From a virus: a stretch of DNA of 50,624 bases. Positions within the stretch are counted from its first letter, which is position 1; each line of letters starts with the position of its first letter. The translations under genes were made by a program, and so were the position numbers. The notes under the pieces were generated by a model that was given only the letters and a program-made list of their open reading frames with translations, did no database searches and was not told where the DNA came from. Location: the IMG/VR virus record IMGVR_UViG_3300009011_000019, positions 1 to 50,624 of that record; one strand, written 5' to 3'. This document shows, in pieces, positions 1 through 8,335 of this stretch.

Positions 1-402
1 TTAATAGGGATTATTGCCCAAGGTGTTTCTGGTAAATGCACATTTGTTGTTAATAGAAAAAATCAAAAAACAAGTTTATTCGTATCTGTAGCACTTCTTC
101 CACCTGTGCTTAAAAATGATGCCAAAATTTATCCAAAAGCATCAATTCAATTACTAAAAAAAGGCAAGCCATTGGGGCCTATAAAACCTATGTCTGTAGG
201 AAAAGGATTTTGGAATACTGAAAAAGATATGCAGCCCGTGGGCAGTATTGAACTTACATTACCTCCACCTGATCTTGAGCCAGTAACTGTTAAATTACGA
301 CTTTCATATACTGGATGGATAGACGGTGGGCAAGTTGTACCAAATCCATCCTATACCAATCATGAATTTACAATCACATCTGCGGCAAGACGTAAAGTAT
401 GA
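1..402 (+). CDS. Partial protein of unknown function (5' end outside window)
   Basis: The frame is open from base 1 without a stop, so the gene starts upstream and only its C-terminal 133 residues are visible. They carry alternating hydrophobic and polar stretches ending in a Tyr/Pro-rich segment, which suggests a small beta-rich domain. I recognise no family. The stop overlaps the start of the following lipoprotein gene as ATGA, so the two are probably co-transcribed and translationally coupled. Both run opposite to the prophage late genes. They could be host genes flanking the prophage or a plus-strand moron pair; the sequence does not decide. Confidence 0.6.
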   Translation, partial: LIGIIAQGVSGKCTFVVNRKNQKTSLFVSVALLPPVLKNDAKIYPKASIQLLKKGKPLGPIKPMSVGKGFWNTEKDMQPVGSIELTLPPPDLEPVTVKLRLSYTGWIDGGQVVPNPSYTNHEFTITSAARRKV

Positions 403-1040
403 AAAACTATTTAGCACTATTTATTATTGGTTCAGCACTTCTAAGCGGCTGCAGCAATGCCTCTGACGGCACCAAACAAACAGAAGTAAAAACTGAGAAG
501 CCAGCACCCAAAGCATTGTCTGTAGAAGATCAGAAGATTATTGATAAGCATAATGAGTACGTTCAAAAATACTCTATGGAAGATAAAGAAATCTTTCAGA
601 AGCACATGCGCGAGATACTTCCTGATGTAGACAAGATCACGGACAAACGTAAACGTGAACTACTTCAAATGAATATTTATATGATTTTGAATGACTATGA
701 GAAAGCACACGCATTGAATGATAAGCAACTTGCGGAGAAACCAAATGACACAGCAAGACTTACATTTAGATGTCAGCTACTAACTTTACAAAAGAAAGAA
801 AGTACTTTGATTAATAAGTGCTATGACAATGTGGCAGATGTTCTAAAAGTGGAGCTAGACAAGCCAGAAAACAAGAGCGACCCTGATTATAAAATAGGCG
901 AGTTCTCATACTTGTATGCAAAATATAAAGCTGGACACCCTGAGTATAAAGAGAAAATGCAAGATTATATTGCAGATACTAAAGATGAAAAATTAAAGGC
1001 ATCTTTAACATCACTTTATAATGTCGAATTTGAAAATTAG
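399..1040 (+). CDS. Putative lipoprotein, helical
   Basis: The 213-residue product begins with a short charged n-region, a hydrophobic stretch and a lipobox (LLSGC, Cys at about residue 18). This predicts a lipid-anchored envelope protein. The mature part is rich in Lys and Glu and largely helical. Residues 95-150 resemble a tetratricopeptide-like helical hairpin (MNIYMILNDYEKAHALNDKQL), though that is only an impression. The gene overlaps the upstream partial gene by 4 bp and ends just before a strong bidirectional terminator. No function can be assigned. Confidence 0.75.
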   Translation: MKNYLALFIIGSALLSGCSNASDGTKQTEVKTEKPAPKALSVEDQKIIDKHNEYVQKYSMEDKEIFQKHMREILPDVDKITDKRKRELLQMNIYMILNDYEKAHALNDKQLAEKPNDTARLTFRCQLLTLQKKESTLINKCYDNVADVLKVELDKPENKSDPDYKIGEFSYLYAKYKAGHPEYKEKMQDYIADTKDEKLKASLTSLYNVEFEN

Positions 1041-1042
1041 AT

Positions 1043-1073
1043 AAAAAAGCCCTGAATGTTCAGGGCTTTTTTT
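1043..1073. terminator. Bidirectional rho-independent terminator
   Basis: An 8-bp stem (GCCCTGAA / TTCAGGGC) has six A on its left and seven T on its right, so it can end both the plus-strand lipoprotein transcript and the minus-strand lysis transcript. Confidence 0.85.
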
Positions 1074-1170
1074 ATAGTGCTCTAACGCAAATTGAGACAT
1101 TCACATTGCTATTAATCGTATGAGCTGTGCATCCTGATAACAGAAAACACGTCAATAAAATCCTAAACAT
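1072..1170 (-). CDS. Very small lipoprotein, possibly an Rz1-like spanin part
   Basis: A 32-residue reading frame starts MFRILLTCFLLSGCTAHT and has a clear lipobox (LLSGC) at about residues 10-14, followed by a short mature peptide of about 18 residues. Its ATG overlaps the TAG of the preceding DUF6527-like gene by 8 bp, as expected for coupling. It lies at the end of the lysis region, where Rz1-type outer-membrane spanin lipoproteins occur. No Rz-like partner is visible and the mature part has no Pro-rich character, so the spanin role is only a guess. The frame runs into the bidirectional terminator. Confidence 0.5.
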   Translation of the reverse strand: MFRILLTCFLLSGCTAHTINSNVNVSICVRAL

Positions 1171-1480
1171 CGATTGGTACCATGTCGACAGTTTGTCCTG
1201 CGAACTCATGATGACAAACTGATAAGAATTGAATCTTTCTATCAGTCAAAAACAGATGGCATCGGCTTGCTGAGTAATGGTCATTAACAAGTAAAGATGG
1301 TGTAAATGTTGGCTTATTTATATCTCAGTTGAAATCCCAAGTACTCCCATTGTGGTGTGCACCCTCTTTTACATGATACGGATGTAAATACTTACATCCT
1401 GGGCACTTAAACATATAGATGCCACTGCTCCAATATTCCAAATATGGCGTGAGCTCAGTTACTATTTCTAATCGAGTCAT
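1163..1480 (-). pseudogene. DUF6527-like phage protein with an in-frame TGA
   Basis: Reading from the ATG at 1480, a 105-codon frame is interrupted only by TGA at codon 52 (1327-1325). The first half holds a CPGC motif followed by KYLHPYHV and a Trp-Asp-Phe-Asn segment. The second half (DINKPTFTPSLL, then CHLF, then CHHEFAGQTVDMV) continues the same domain. The combined pattern of zinc-type Cys/His pairs, PTFTPSL and a terminal CHHxFAGQ fits my memory of the DUF6527 family found near phage lysozymes. The ATG lies just after the lysozyme stop (ATGTAAATG arrangement). It is either a recent nonsense mutation (a GGA to TGA change would fit the family) or a translated 51-residue short form. Confidence 0.6.
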
Positions 1481-2026
1481 TTACATCACCACTCGATTAT
1501 TGATCCAGCCATAGAAAAATTGTTCTTGCGAGGGATTACGTTCACAGATTTCAATGTAACGTTGGCCTTGCATAATATTAAGTACTCGAAGTAAAACTTT
1601 CTCCCCATCTTTTCCACGTTTGGCCAAATAGGTTTTAAGTGCATTTAATGTCGCTGGACCATAGACGCCATCAATGGTCAAATCTGGCCAACCGGCTTTA
1701 CCTTGGTTATTCAATAGGTTTAATGCACGTTGTAAAAGTGGTTTTGCAAATCCGGTACCACAGTTCACTCCTGTATCTAAAAGCTCTTCAGCTACAGCAG
1801 AAGAAATAGAATTCACTTGGTCAAATCGTGGAGCTGTCCAATAATTCTTTCGGTAAATTCCTTTGGCCATATCTAAAGGTAAATCGCGCATATTGCCTTT
1901 AAAACCGTTTACTCGAGCAACCGCTTCAGTAATTCCATATTTTGTTGCACCACCTCGGTCAGTAGGGTTGTTGACATAACCCCCTTCGCGTTTAATAAGT
2001 TCTTCAAGATATTGTTCAATGTTCAT
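1481..2026 (-). CDS. Phage endolysin, glycoside hydrolase family 108
   Basis: This 181-residue N-acetylmuramidase would cut the glycan backbone of peptidoglycan at the end of infection. The N-terminus has the GH108 catalytic block EGGYVNNPTDRGGATKYGIT, with the presumed catalytic Glu at residue 14. A C-terminal part (DLTIDGVYGPATLNALKTYL) matches the peptidoglycan-binding region usual in the family. The start is the ATG at 2026, preceded by AAAGGAAACTGA; an earlier in-frame codon at 2056 falls in the upstream terminator. There is no signal peptide, so release should depend on the holin upstream. Confidence 0.93.
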   Translation of the reverse strand: MNIEQYLEELIKREGGYVNNPTDRGGATKYGITEAVARVNGFKGNMRDLPLDMAKGIYRKNYWTAPRFDQVNSISSAVAEELLDTGVNCGTGFAKPLLQRALNLLNNQGKAGWPDLTIDGVYGPATLNALKTYLAKRGKDGEKVLLRVLNIMQGQRYIEICERNPSQEQFFYGWINNRVVM

Positions 2027-2045
2027 TTCAGTTTCCTTTAGATGT

Positions 2046-2068
2046 AAAAAAACCACCCGAAGGTGGTT
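2046..2068 (-). terminator. Intergenic hairpin (CCACC/GGTGG class)
   Basis: A 7-bp stem AACCACC / GGTGGTT with a TTCG loop on the minus strand is followed by a T run. It separates the secreted-protein gene from the lysozyme gene. Confidence 0.75.
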
Positions 2069-2100
2069 ATTGAGAAAAATTAGTTAATTCAATTCGCTTT

Positions 2101-2973
2101 TCACAAAGCTACCCCGCAAATATCCTTTGCTCCAGTGGGATAAGTAAACTGCATTTTTGACTTATCAGTAACCAATTGAAGTCCAACCGTTTTACCTGTC
2201 AAGGCAGAGTTAGCGAAGTGGTCTTGATTGATTACTCCCGTATAGCTCATATATTTTAATTTATTTTCCATAATGAGGTTCGTATAACCATAGTTCATTC
2301 CATTAATGATATAACCAACTTGTTTAGTATTCTGGTTTACATAAAGACCCACTCTTACTTTTCCATCAGCCGGAACTTGTATTGGGTTAGAGTTTCGAGC
2401 GGCACTTAAAAAGGTTAAATAACCATTACCGTCAGATTTATAGGTTGTGCCAAATGAAGTAATTGAATCACCATTTACAATACCCGAATAGTTATTACTC
2501 TTCGTAAACATCAAATTTATGGTTAACTCTACTTTATTTTGAGAAGAGCCTGTAATTAAGAAACCGTATTCATAAAACTGCGAATTAGCACCAAGATTAA
2601 TTTTTATATTATTCACATCAAAAATGAATTCCTGAACAAATATATCTGAGGTAGCAATAGGTTTATCTACCAAAACAACATTATTAGGAGTATCAAAAAC
2701 ATACTGTGTTTTAAACTGGCTGTATTTTTTTGAAGCTAAATATAAATCAACATCTTTATTGGAATAGTAGCTTATTAGGTCATAACCTGATTGATTAGTA
2801 CTATTTATATTAGCAACTTTCTCTATATAACGATGATTTGTTGCATTTGCGGCTTTCGCGGCCTCTAAAGCTTTTAAGTCCTGTAGGGTTGCATCAAAGC
2901 TATATGTACATTCTGCAAAAGCACTACTTAGTCCACTGAAGCCCATTACTGTTGCTAAAATTATCTTTTTCAC
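2101..2973 (-). CDS. Secreted protein, DUF4882-like
   Basis: The 290-residue product has a typical signal peptide (MKKIILATVMGFSGLSSAFA, cleavage before ECTYS) and a mature domain of about 270 residues. That domain is rich in Asn, Ser, Tyr and beta-prone stretches, with Cys near both ends (ECTYS and DICGVAL) that could form a disulfide. I recall similar proteins in Acinetobacter prophages labelled DUF4882, but cannot confirm it. It sits between the holin and lysozyme genes. An envelope or surface role is more likely than a lysis enzyme, as no catalytic motif is seen. Confidence 0.75.
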   Translation of the reverse strand: MKKIILATVMGFSGLSSAFAECTYSFDATLQDLKALEAAKAANATNHRYIEKVANINSTNQSGYDLISYYSNKDVDLYLASKKYSQFKTQYVFDTPNNVVLVDKPIATSDIFVQEFIFDVNNIKINLGANSQFYEYGFLITGSSQNKVELTINLMFTKSNNYSGIVNGDSITSFGTTYKSDGNGYLTFLSAARNSNPIQVPADGKVRVGLYVNQNTKQVGYIINGMNYGYTNLIMENKLKYMSYTGVINQDHFANSALTGKTVGLQLVTDKSKMQFTYPTGAKDICGVAL

Positions 2974-3091
2974 GGCGTTATCCTGTTTTTATTTTGAACA
3001 TTTAGTATAAACAAGTCTCTAAATCATTTGATTAATTCCGACAGATGACAGAAATATAAGTGAGCTATTTAATCATACCGCCTGAAAGCGG

Positions 3092-3481
3092 TTAACTATT
3101 TTGGATATCATCTTTGGCTTTTTTAACTTCTTTGATTACTTCAACAATCGTCTTACCTTCCTGTTTATCAATAAAGTTAAAGATCCAACGCACTAAAGCC
3201 CAACCAGGAATACCACAAATAAAGAAGAATCCACCTAGGGCTATCATCCCCCATACATCAGTAACCCATTCATGTAGCCCCCATTTCACAATAATGAATG
3301 AGCCACCGGCAAGACTTGATACAACCGTACAGATCAGGCCCACTGCCCATTCTTGTGGTGAACGTGGCATACGTGTCATCAAAACAACTGCTGCAACTAA
3401 AGCAACTGCTAATGTCACCATGATTGCCGCACCGTAAAACTTTAAAAGTGCTGTTAAACCGCTAGTGGAAACTGGTTCCAT
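3092..3481 (-). CDS. Putative holin
   Basis: The 129-residue protein has about three to four hydrophobic segments, around residues 12-35, 42-63, 72-95 and 97-110. It ends in a charged tail rich in Lys and Glu. This layout and its position between the tail-tip gene and the lysozyme fit a holin that opens the inner membrane for the endolysin. The start is the ATG at 3481, which has GGAG 8 bp upstream; an earlier ATG at 3544 would place a terminator hairpin inside the gene. The exact holin class is not determined. Confidence 0.72.
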   Translation of the reverse strand: MEPVSTSGLTALLKFYGAAIMVTLAVALVAAVVLMTRMPRSPQEWAVGLICTVVSSLAGGSFIIVKWGLHEWVTDVWGMIALGGFFFICGIPGWALVRWIFNFIDKQEGKTIVEVIKEVKKAKDDIQNS

Positions 3482-3497
3482 TAATATCTCCAGAAAT

Positions 3498-3520
3498 AAA
3501 AAAACCGCTAGTAAGCGGTA
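3498..3520 (-). terminator. Terminator-like hairpin before the holin gene
   Basis: A 6-bp stem ACCGCT / AGCGGT is followed on the minus strand by seven T. It lies directly upstream of the holin ribosome binding site. Confidence 0.7.
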
Positions 3521-3554
3521 GTTGTTCGTTGTCCAATCCATCATAGGAGCGACA

Positions 3555-3578
3555 GAAAAAGCACCCGAAATGGGTACT
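3555..3578 (-). terminator. Terminator-like hairpin after the tail-tip gene
   Basis: On the minus strand AGTACCC pairs with GGGTGCT (one G-T pair) and is followed by TTTTT, just downstream of the stop of the host-specificity gene. Confidence 0.6.
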
Positions 3579-3595
3579 CTAAGTTTTTCAAAGTA

Positions 3596-6500
3596 TTAAA
3601 GGGTTTGTAAGATTTTCCCTCCATTAATCAATGTAGTTGTCAGTGGGGCTAACCCGACAATTGCAGCCCCACCTGGTCCCGGTTGACCTTCAGTGGTTCC
3701 ATGGTAATTCCAGTTCCATGTGCCATCATTGGTGGACTTGGTACCACGTTGGCCCCATCCACCGCCATCTCCAGATAAAGGCGATCCATAACGATCATTC
3801 TGAGTTCGGTAACCTTTACCAGGCATTACGGCCTCCGCATCAGTGACTTTTACAACCATTAAATACCCGCCATTCAAATACCAGCGCCAGTCCTGAGTAT
3901 CATTGTAAATTGGCTGACCCGTCATAACTCTTCCAAACGGTGCACCAGCTCCTCCAGGAATACCTTGTACGCCATAACCAAGTTCAGTGTAGATACCACT
4001 CGGTGTAGCACCACCACCTGAACCTCCTCGAGCCAACGTACCTCCGTCAATAATCAGGTTTAATTTACCGTGCCGGTTCATTAGCCCTGGTGCACCTTGA
4101 AACCCATCACGGCGTGTTCTGGTAAAGTTATAATTTGGATCACTGGTCCATGCACCAAATGCCACATGTGGCAAACCACCATCACCACCACGACCAACAA
4201 CAGCCCCCTTAATCGTAAGATTTACGACAAGACCAGAAGGAAATTCCCCTGTATCAATCGCGGGTATTTCTGAAGCAGCAGGAACGATAAACTCTTTAGT
4301 TTCTGAGTTGTTTGTATGCTTATAAACCATTCTGGTTTCAGGTCTAAGTGAACTCGAACTCGAAACCAATGCACCGGCTTCAACCACAAAATTAATTACT
4401 CCAGATGTTGGTAAATCACCTCTTTGCATCTGATATAGACGTGCAAGATTAATATCTAGCTGGTCATAACGGATGTAAATCGGAGAATCATCGACTGGTA
4501 CATCAATAAAGTCTTTGTCGTTGAGGTAATAACGCACATCGTAATTAACAGCAGTAATTGTATTTGAGAATTTATCAACCGGATCCTTCTTTGCTACCAG
4601 ATAAGGCATTGAGCTCTTTGTATCGTCATTAACGACTGTATAAATCGTGTTAACGAAATCATCAGGACTTAACTTTAAAGCCCCGTTTGGCAACCGCCCT
4701 AAAACTACTTTGTTCTTAGCAGATCCAGCAGTAACAGGAATCAGGTCCACGCTACCATCACCTAATTGCAGATAAATCACGTAGCTCTTGCCTGCTACAA
4801 AATCAACATCATGGCTCAAGGTAAGAATTAGACCCTCTTGTTTCACTACACCACCACTTTGGTGAATGCCATTTCTATAATCAGCTACAGCAATTCGGTC
4901 ACGTAAAACCAAAAGTTCGGATTCTGGTGCAGCATCAAATGTGATGGATTTGCGCTGGAATCGGAGCTTATTCCAAAGCCGGTATGCATTAAAGTGAGCT
5001 TGCCACTTGTTACGCACACCTACAGATTTCACCTCTTTGGGTTTTTTGGCTCCTTTATCCGGAAGATAAATATTGATACGACTATCATCGGTCGGATCCG
5101 TGTATTCATAGATCAGACCATCATAGTCATCAATTACCCCGAAGGTAAGATCATGCTTATAACTATCCGGGATGATATTCCTGAAATTAAACAGCAAAAC
5201 TGAATTATCTGTTGGTCGTTCAAAGTAGATCTTTAGTTTATTGTTCTGTCGATATGCTGTACAAAACACGGCATCACAAAGGTTGGTGACTAGCTCTTCA
5301 AATGAAAGATTAGTGTCATCAATGGTTGTACAGAACTCAGCCGCTAAAGGTGTACCGAAATAATCGACAATATCGTTATAAGTACGATAGATGTTTTCAA
5401 TATCAATCTCGTCGACCGTACGGCGGCCAATCTTGTCATCGAGCGCCATTGAAACCAGTGCATCTGCAAAGCTTGAAGTTGGAAATAACTCTGTCGTCAT
5501 TGCTCCATTTTTATATGTCGGCAACATCCGCTGAAGATCGAAATTGATCTTGCGCGACTTAACAGATAAAGCACCAGTCGTTGCATATGTACGTGCACGG
5601 AAAACCGTTTCATGTTCATACATTGTGCTTTGCAATGGAAATGCGCCGTATAACGCTTGCCACTTCACCTCATCAACTACAGTTGTCACTGCTGGGGTTG
5701 GCGTCAATCGACGTGCACGAACACTACAACGACCCTGAAAGGTAACCATATCTAGCGTTGCACCAACTGTCTGACGTGACTTAGCAGAACCCTTAAGAAT
5801 GATTTGCTTTAGCATTGGATTGCCAATGGCCGCACCTGATTCATTTACAGGCGTAACTTCAACTTCAATGGTGACATTTACAGCCGCTTGGTTTCCTCCT
5901 GATGAAACTGTATAAAGTCCATTGGTGGCTACAAAGTTAAAAATCACGCGACTACGTTCAATGTTGTCCAGAATGAATGGACCAATCCATTTTTCACCGA
6001 TAGATGAAAGCTTTGGAGATAGAGCTGCTGTTTGTTGGTTAGATAGTTCTTTTATCTTTAACCAGTTTGGATTAACTGCTGCTGGGTTAGATAAAGTCAT
6101 CCGATCATCACCAACAGACAAAACGCTATAAGTCCCGTTTAAATCAAAAGTTTGTCCGTTGTAAGTAAAAGATGCATTAGTGATTTCAATACGGTCATTG
6201 CTGACAAATTTGGTGGTTAAATCTGTATTGTTAGCGGCTGCACGAAGGATCTCATTTGGATAAGCAAATTGAAGATAGTTTGTGCCTTCTAAGCTTTGAG
6301 TGTCAGCAGGCCTTAAGATTTGACCATTTACTGAGTTTTGATGCTGAACGGTTAATGGCGGCGTAGTAATCTCAGTACCAAGCGAAAAATATGGCTGACC
6401 AGTAACAATATCGACACCTGGTCGAAATACTTCTACCGACGCACCAGCAATATCGACAATGTTGGTTTCACCGTCATAAGCCCCCTTGATGTGATAATGG

Positions 6501-7030
6501 CCACGACCAATACAACCTACCAAATGCTCAACTTCAACATTGTTTTCATAGACTTTGTACGGAACAGCAACCAAGTCTGGCGTATCCCAAGCTGCCCCAT
6601 AAAGATCTGCAATGCGACCATTCACTCGCATTTTGTTTTCACGGTTTGAAAGTTCGTTGTTTGCCGATGAAGACTGGTTATTATTCTGATTGGTTTGAGT
6701 AATTGAAGGTGCAGGCATCAAAAATGCAATCGCAACACTAAGAACGATTGAAACAATGGCTGCGACAAGTGCAGGAATACCTTTAGGGTTTTCAATTACA
6801 ATGAAAGTACCAGGTAAGAAATCAAGCTGCTTTAAGTCATAAGCATTCTTTGGTGTAACTTCATTTGCAAATGAAATTTCCGCATGATCCATATTGCTTG
6901 ATGTATAAAAAATACGGACATGCTCAGGTAAATATTCATATTTTGAAGTAAGCCATTGCCCAATAGTTTCAGCATGTTCAATTGTCTTTTCTTCAGACAA
7001 AGGATCCTGTTTATAAATAATCTTAATCAT
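3596..7030 (-). CDS. J: Tail tip / host specificity protein (gpJ-like)
   Basis: This 1144-residue protein should form the central tail tip that contacts the host receptor. Features in order: an N-terminal domain (1-80); a hydrophobic segment (about 83-106, IPALVAAIVSIVLSVAIAF) typical of gpJ-like proteins; an Asn/Ser/Gln linker; long beta-rich tip and fibronectin-like regions; and a Gly-rich C-terminus from about residue 945 (GRGGDGG, RGGSGGG, GDGGGWGQRG). The last part looks like a fibre tip and is a likely receptor-binding, variable region. The gene overlaps the upstream NlpC/P60-like gene by 8 bp, matching the lambda order K-(I)-J. Confidence 0.92.
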   Translation of the reverse strand: MIKIIYKQDPLSEEKTIEHAETIGQWLTSKYEYLPEHVRIFYTSSNMDHAEISFANEVTPKNAYDLKQLDFLPGTFIVIENPKGIPALVAAIVSIVLSVAIAFLMPAPSITQTNQNNNQSSSANNELSNRENKMRVNGRIADLYGAAWDTPDLVAVPYKVYENNVEVEHLVGCIGRGHYHIKGAYDGETNIVDIAGASVEVFRPGVDIVTGQPYFSLGTEITTPPLTVQHQNSVNGQILRPADTQSLEGTNYLQFAYPNEILRAAANNTDLTTKFVSNDRIEITNASFTYNGQTFDLNGTYSVLSVGDDRMTLSNPAAVNPNWLKIKELSNQQTAALSPKLSSIGEKWIGPFILDNIERSRVIFNFVATNGLYTVSSGGNQAAVNVTIEVEVTPVNESGAAIGNPMLKQIILKGSAKSRQTVGATLDMVTFQGRCSVRARRLTPTPAVTTVVDEVKWQALYGAFPLQSTMYEHETVFRARTYATTGALSVKSRKINFDLQRMLPTYKNGAMTTELFPTSSFADALVSMALDDKIGRRTVDEIDIENIYRTYNDIVDYFGTPLAAEFCTTIDDTNLSFEELVTNLCDAVFCTAYRQNNKLKIYFERPTDNSVLLFNFRNIIPDSYKHDLTFGVIDDYDGLIYEYTDPTDDSRINIYLPDKGAKKPKEVKSVGVRNKWQAHFNAYRLWNKLRFQRKSITFDAAPESELLVLRDRIAVADYRNGIHQSGGVVKQEGLILTLSHDVDFVAGKSYVIYLQLGDGSVDLIPVTAGSAKNKVVLGRLPNGALKLSPDDFVNTIYTVVNDDTKSSMPYLVAKKDPVDKFSNTITAVNYDVRYYLNDKDFIDVPVDDSPIYIRYDQLDINLARLYQMQRGDLPTSGVINFVVEAGALVSSSSSLRPETRMVYKHTNNSETKEFIVPAASEIPAIDTGEFPSGLVVNLTIKGAVVGRGGDGGLPHVAFGAWTSDPNYNFTRTRRDGFQGAPGLMNRHGKLNLIIDGGTLARGGSGGGATPSGIYTELGYGVQGIPGGAGAPFGRVMTGQPIYNDTQDWRWYLNGGYLMVVKVTDAEAVMPGKGYRTQNDRYGSPLSGDGGGWGQRGTKSTNDGTWNWNYHGTTEGQPGPGGAAIVGLAPLTTTLINGGKILQTL

Positions 7031-7385
7031 AGTAACTGACCCGACTAAACCCCATTGCCTTAATGACGTCTTCAGCTAAATAAGTGGCCCCGCCCTCCAT
7101 GAGATGCAAAACCTTCCCTAAACGAAAAAGCCCCACATGTGGGGGCTTGTTTCTTTGTCTAGGGTGGAAGGCGACAATGCATCCTTCCTTGGGTATGGAC
7201 AGCGGATTTAAAAGTTTTAATCGTGAGACTTTAAACTCGATATGGCCTTTGGGTTGCATGAACAAATCCAAAGCTTCACTACGGTCTATTCCATATAGAT
7301 CTAAAGCAGCTTGATGGGCAAAGTGAACGCAATTGTAATGCTCTTCATCGTATTGCTTATCAAGCAAATGATCGTGACTTTTCAT
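7023..7385 (-). CDS. NlpC/P60-like tail peptidase
   Basis: The 120-residue product resembles the small cysteine peptidases at the tail tip (lambda gpK C-terminal type). These hydrolyse cell-wall peptide bonds during DNA entry or assemble the tip. The candidate nucleophile is Cys19 in HYNCVHFAHQA, and the candidate general base is the His in KPPHVGLF. It overlaps the DUF1833 gene upstream by 4 bp and the gpJ-like gene downstream by 8 bp. A perfect GC-rich hairpin lies inside the coding region at 7125-7148. Confidence 0.8.
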   Translation of the reverse strand: MKSHDHLLDKQYDEEHYNCVHFAHQAALDLYGIDRSEALDLFMQPKGHIEFKVSRLKLLNPLSIPKEGCIVAFHPRQRNKPPHVGLFRLGKVLHLMEGGATYLAEDVIKAMGFSRVSYYD

Positions 7386-7888
7386 ACAGCCCCCTTTAAA
7401 CCACTGAATCGATCTAATGCAAAAATATCTCCCGTTTTGGTGGTGTTGAGCCGTGGTGATTCAGCTTTAAATGTCACGGATTTATTGTCCATTGAAACAC
7501 CAGCAAGTTGTAGACCTAGCAAGTAGTGGATGGGTGAATTCAGATTATCTGAGCTATAAATTCGATAATTTACGTTGGGTTTAACATCTGTAAATTGCCC
7601 CTCCATTATTCGCTCAAACTCATCCGGCAATACATCACCAAGTCCTGAAACAGAGACCGTCAGAGTCTGGTCCAGATCACCCAACATTCCGGATCTTTGG
7701 ATTGATACAGGCAGATACTCATAAAAGAACTGACCACCACCTTCTTTGTGTTGCACATAGACACCACGATCATCATTTCGCACAATCCGATATGTGTTCA
7801 GAAAAGATGGGTGTGAAAGCTCAATACACTCCAGTTGATAAATATCAACTTTACGATTGAGAAAGAACTTCGCATATTCATTATCCAT
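7382..7888 (-). CDS. DUF1833 tail protein
   Basis: The 168-residue protein matches my memory of the DUF1833 family, small tail-tip-associated proteins encoded just before the NlpC/P60 gene in siphoviruses (lambda gpL/gpM area). The start is the ATG at 7888, which overlaps the previous stop as TAATG and has GGGAGG 5 bp upstream. It probably joins the distal tail to the tip. No catalytic motif is seen. Confidence 0.78.
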   Translation of the reverse strand: MDNEYAKFFLNRKVDIYQLECIELSHPSFLNTYRIVRNDDRGVYVQHKEGGGQFFYEYLPVSIQRSGMLGDLDQTLTVSVSGLGDVLPDEFERIMEGQFTDVKPNVNYRIYSSDNLNSPIHYLLGLQLAGVSMDNKSVTFKAESPRLNTTKTGDIFALDRFSGLKGAV

Positions 7889-8286
7889 TAGACCTCCCAA
7901 TCTTTTATAAGCGCCTCATCAGCTGTAAGGTTTGGCTGATTTTGAATAACTTCGAGTTGAGCTGTTACTCGGTAAAGGTTGCCATTCACCTCATTGGTCT
8001 TGAATGAGTTGGGTATAAAATTGCATTGGTATTGCTGGCGCGTTCCCTCGTCAATCACTAGATCTGCATAAAATGAAGCTGGTTTATTCTGGTAGACGCG
8101 CCAGAAAGCCATCATTTTATTGAAATCTGTTTTACTTAAATTCCAGTTCACATCAACAATGTGGCTATTACGTTTTACATCGATGTAATAGCGTCCACGC
8201 CCTCCATCCATTTGTTGGCGCTTTACATCATCACCCGGTGTTACGCCATAGCCATTTGTTTGAGGATTTAGCTTTAACTTGTACAT
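7888..8286 (-). CDS. Minor tail protein, unknown family
   Basis: The 132-residue protein lies between the tape measure and the DUF1833 gene, the position of lambda gpM-like distal tail proteins. Its sequence (VDVNWNLSKTDFNKMMAFWRVYQ, then YQCNFIPNSFKTNE) is beta-rich and has no signal peptide. The stop is shared with the next start (TAATG), so it is translationally coupled. The tail role comes from position; no family was named with certainty. Confidence 0.72.
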   Translation of the reverse strand: MYKLKLNPQTNGYGVTPGDDVKRQQMDGGRGRYYIDVKRNSHIVDVNWNLSKTDFNKMMAFWRVYQNKPASFYADLVIDEGTRQQYQCNFIPNSFKTNEVNGNLYRVTAQLEVIQNQPNLTADEALIKDWEV

Positions 8287-8303
8287 AACTTTCCTTCAGG
8301 TAA

Positions 8304-8330
8304 TAAAAAACCACCTCGAAAGGTGGTTTT
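8304..8330 (-). terminator. Intergenic hairpin (CCACC/GGTGG class)
   Basis: AACCACCT / AGGTGGTT is an 8-bp stem with a four-base loop, flanked by T runs on both strands, between the tape-measure gene and the next tail gene. Confidence 0.75.
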
Positions 8331-8335
8331 GTTGA

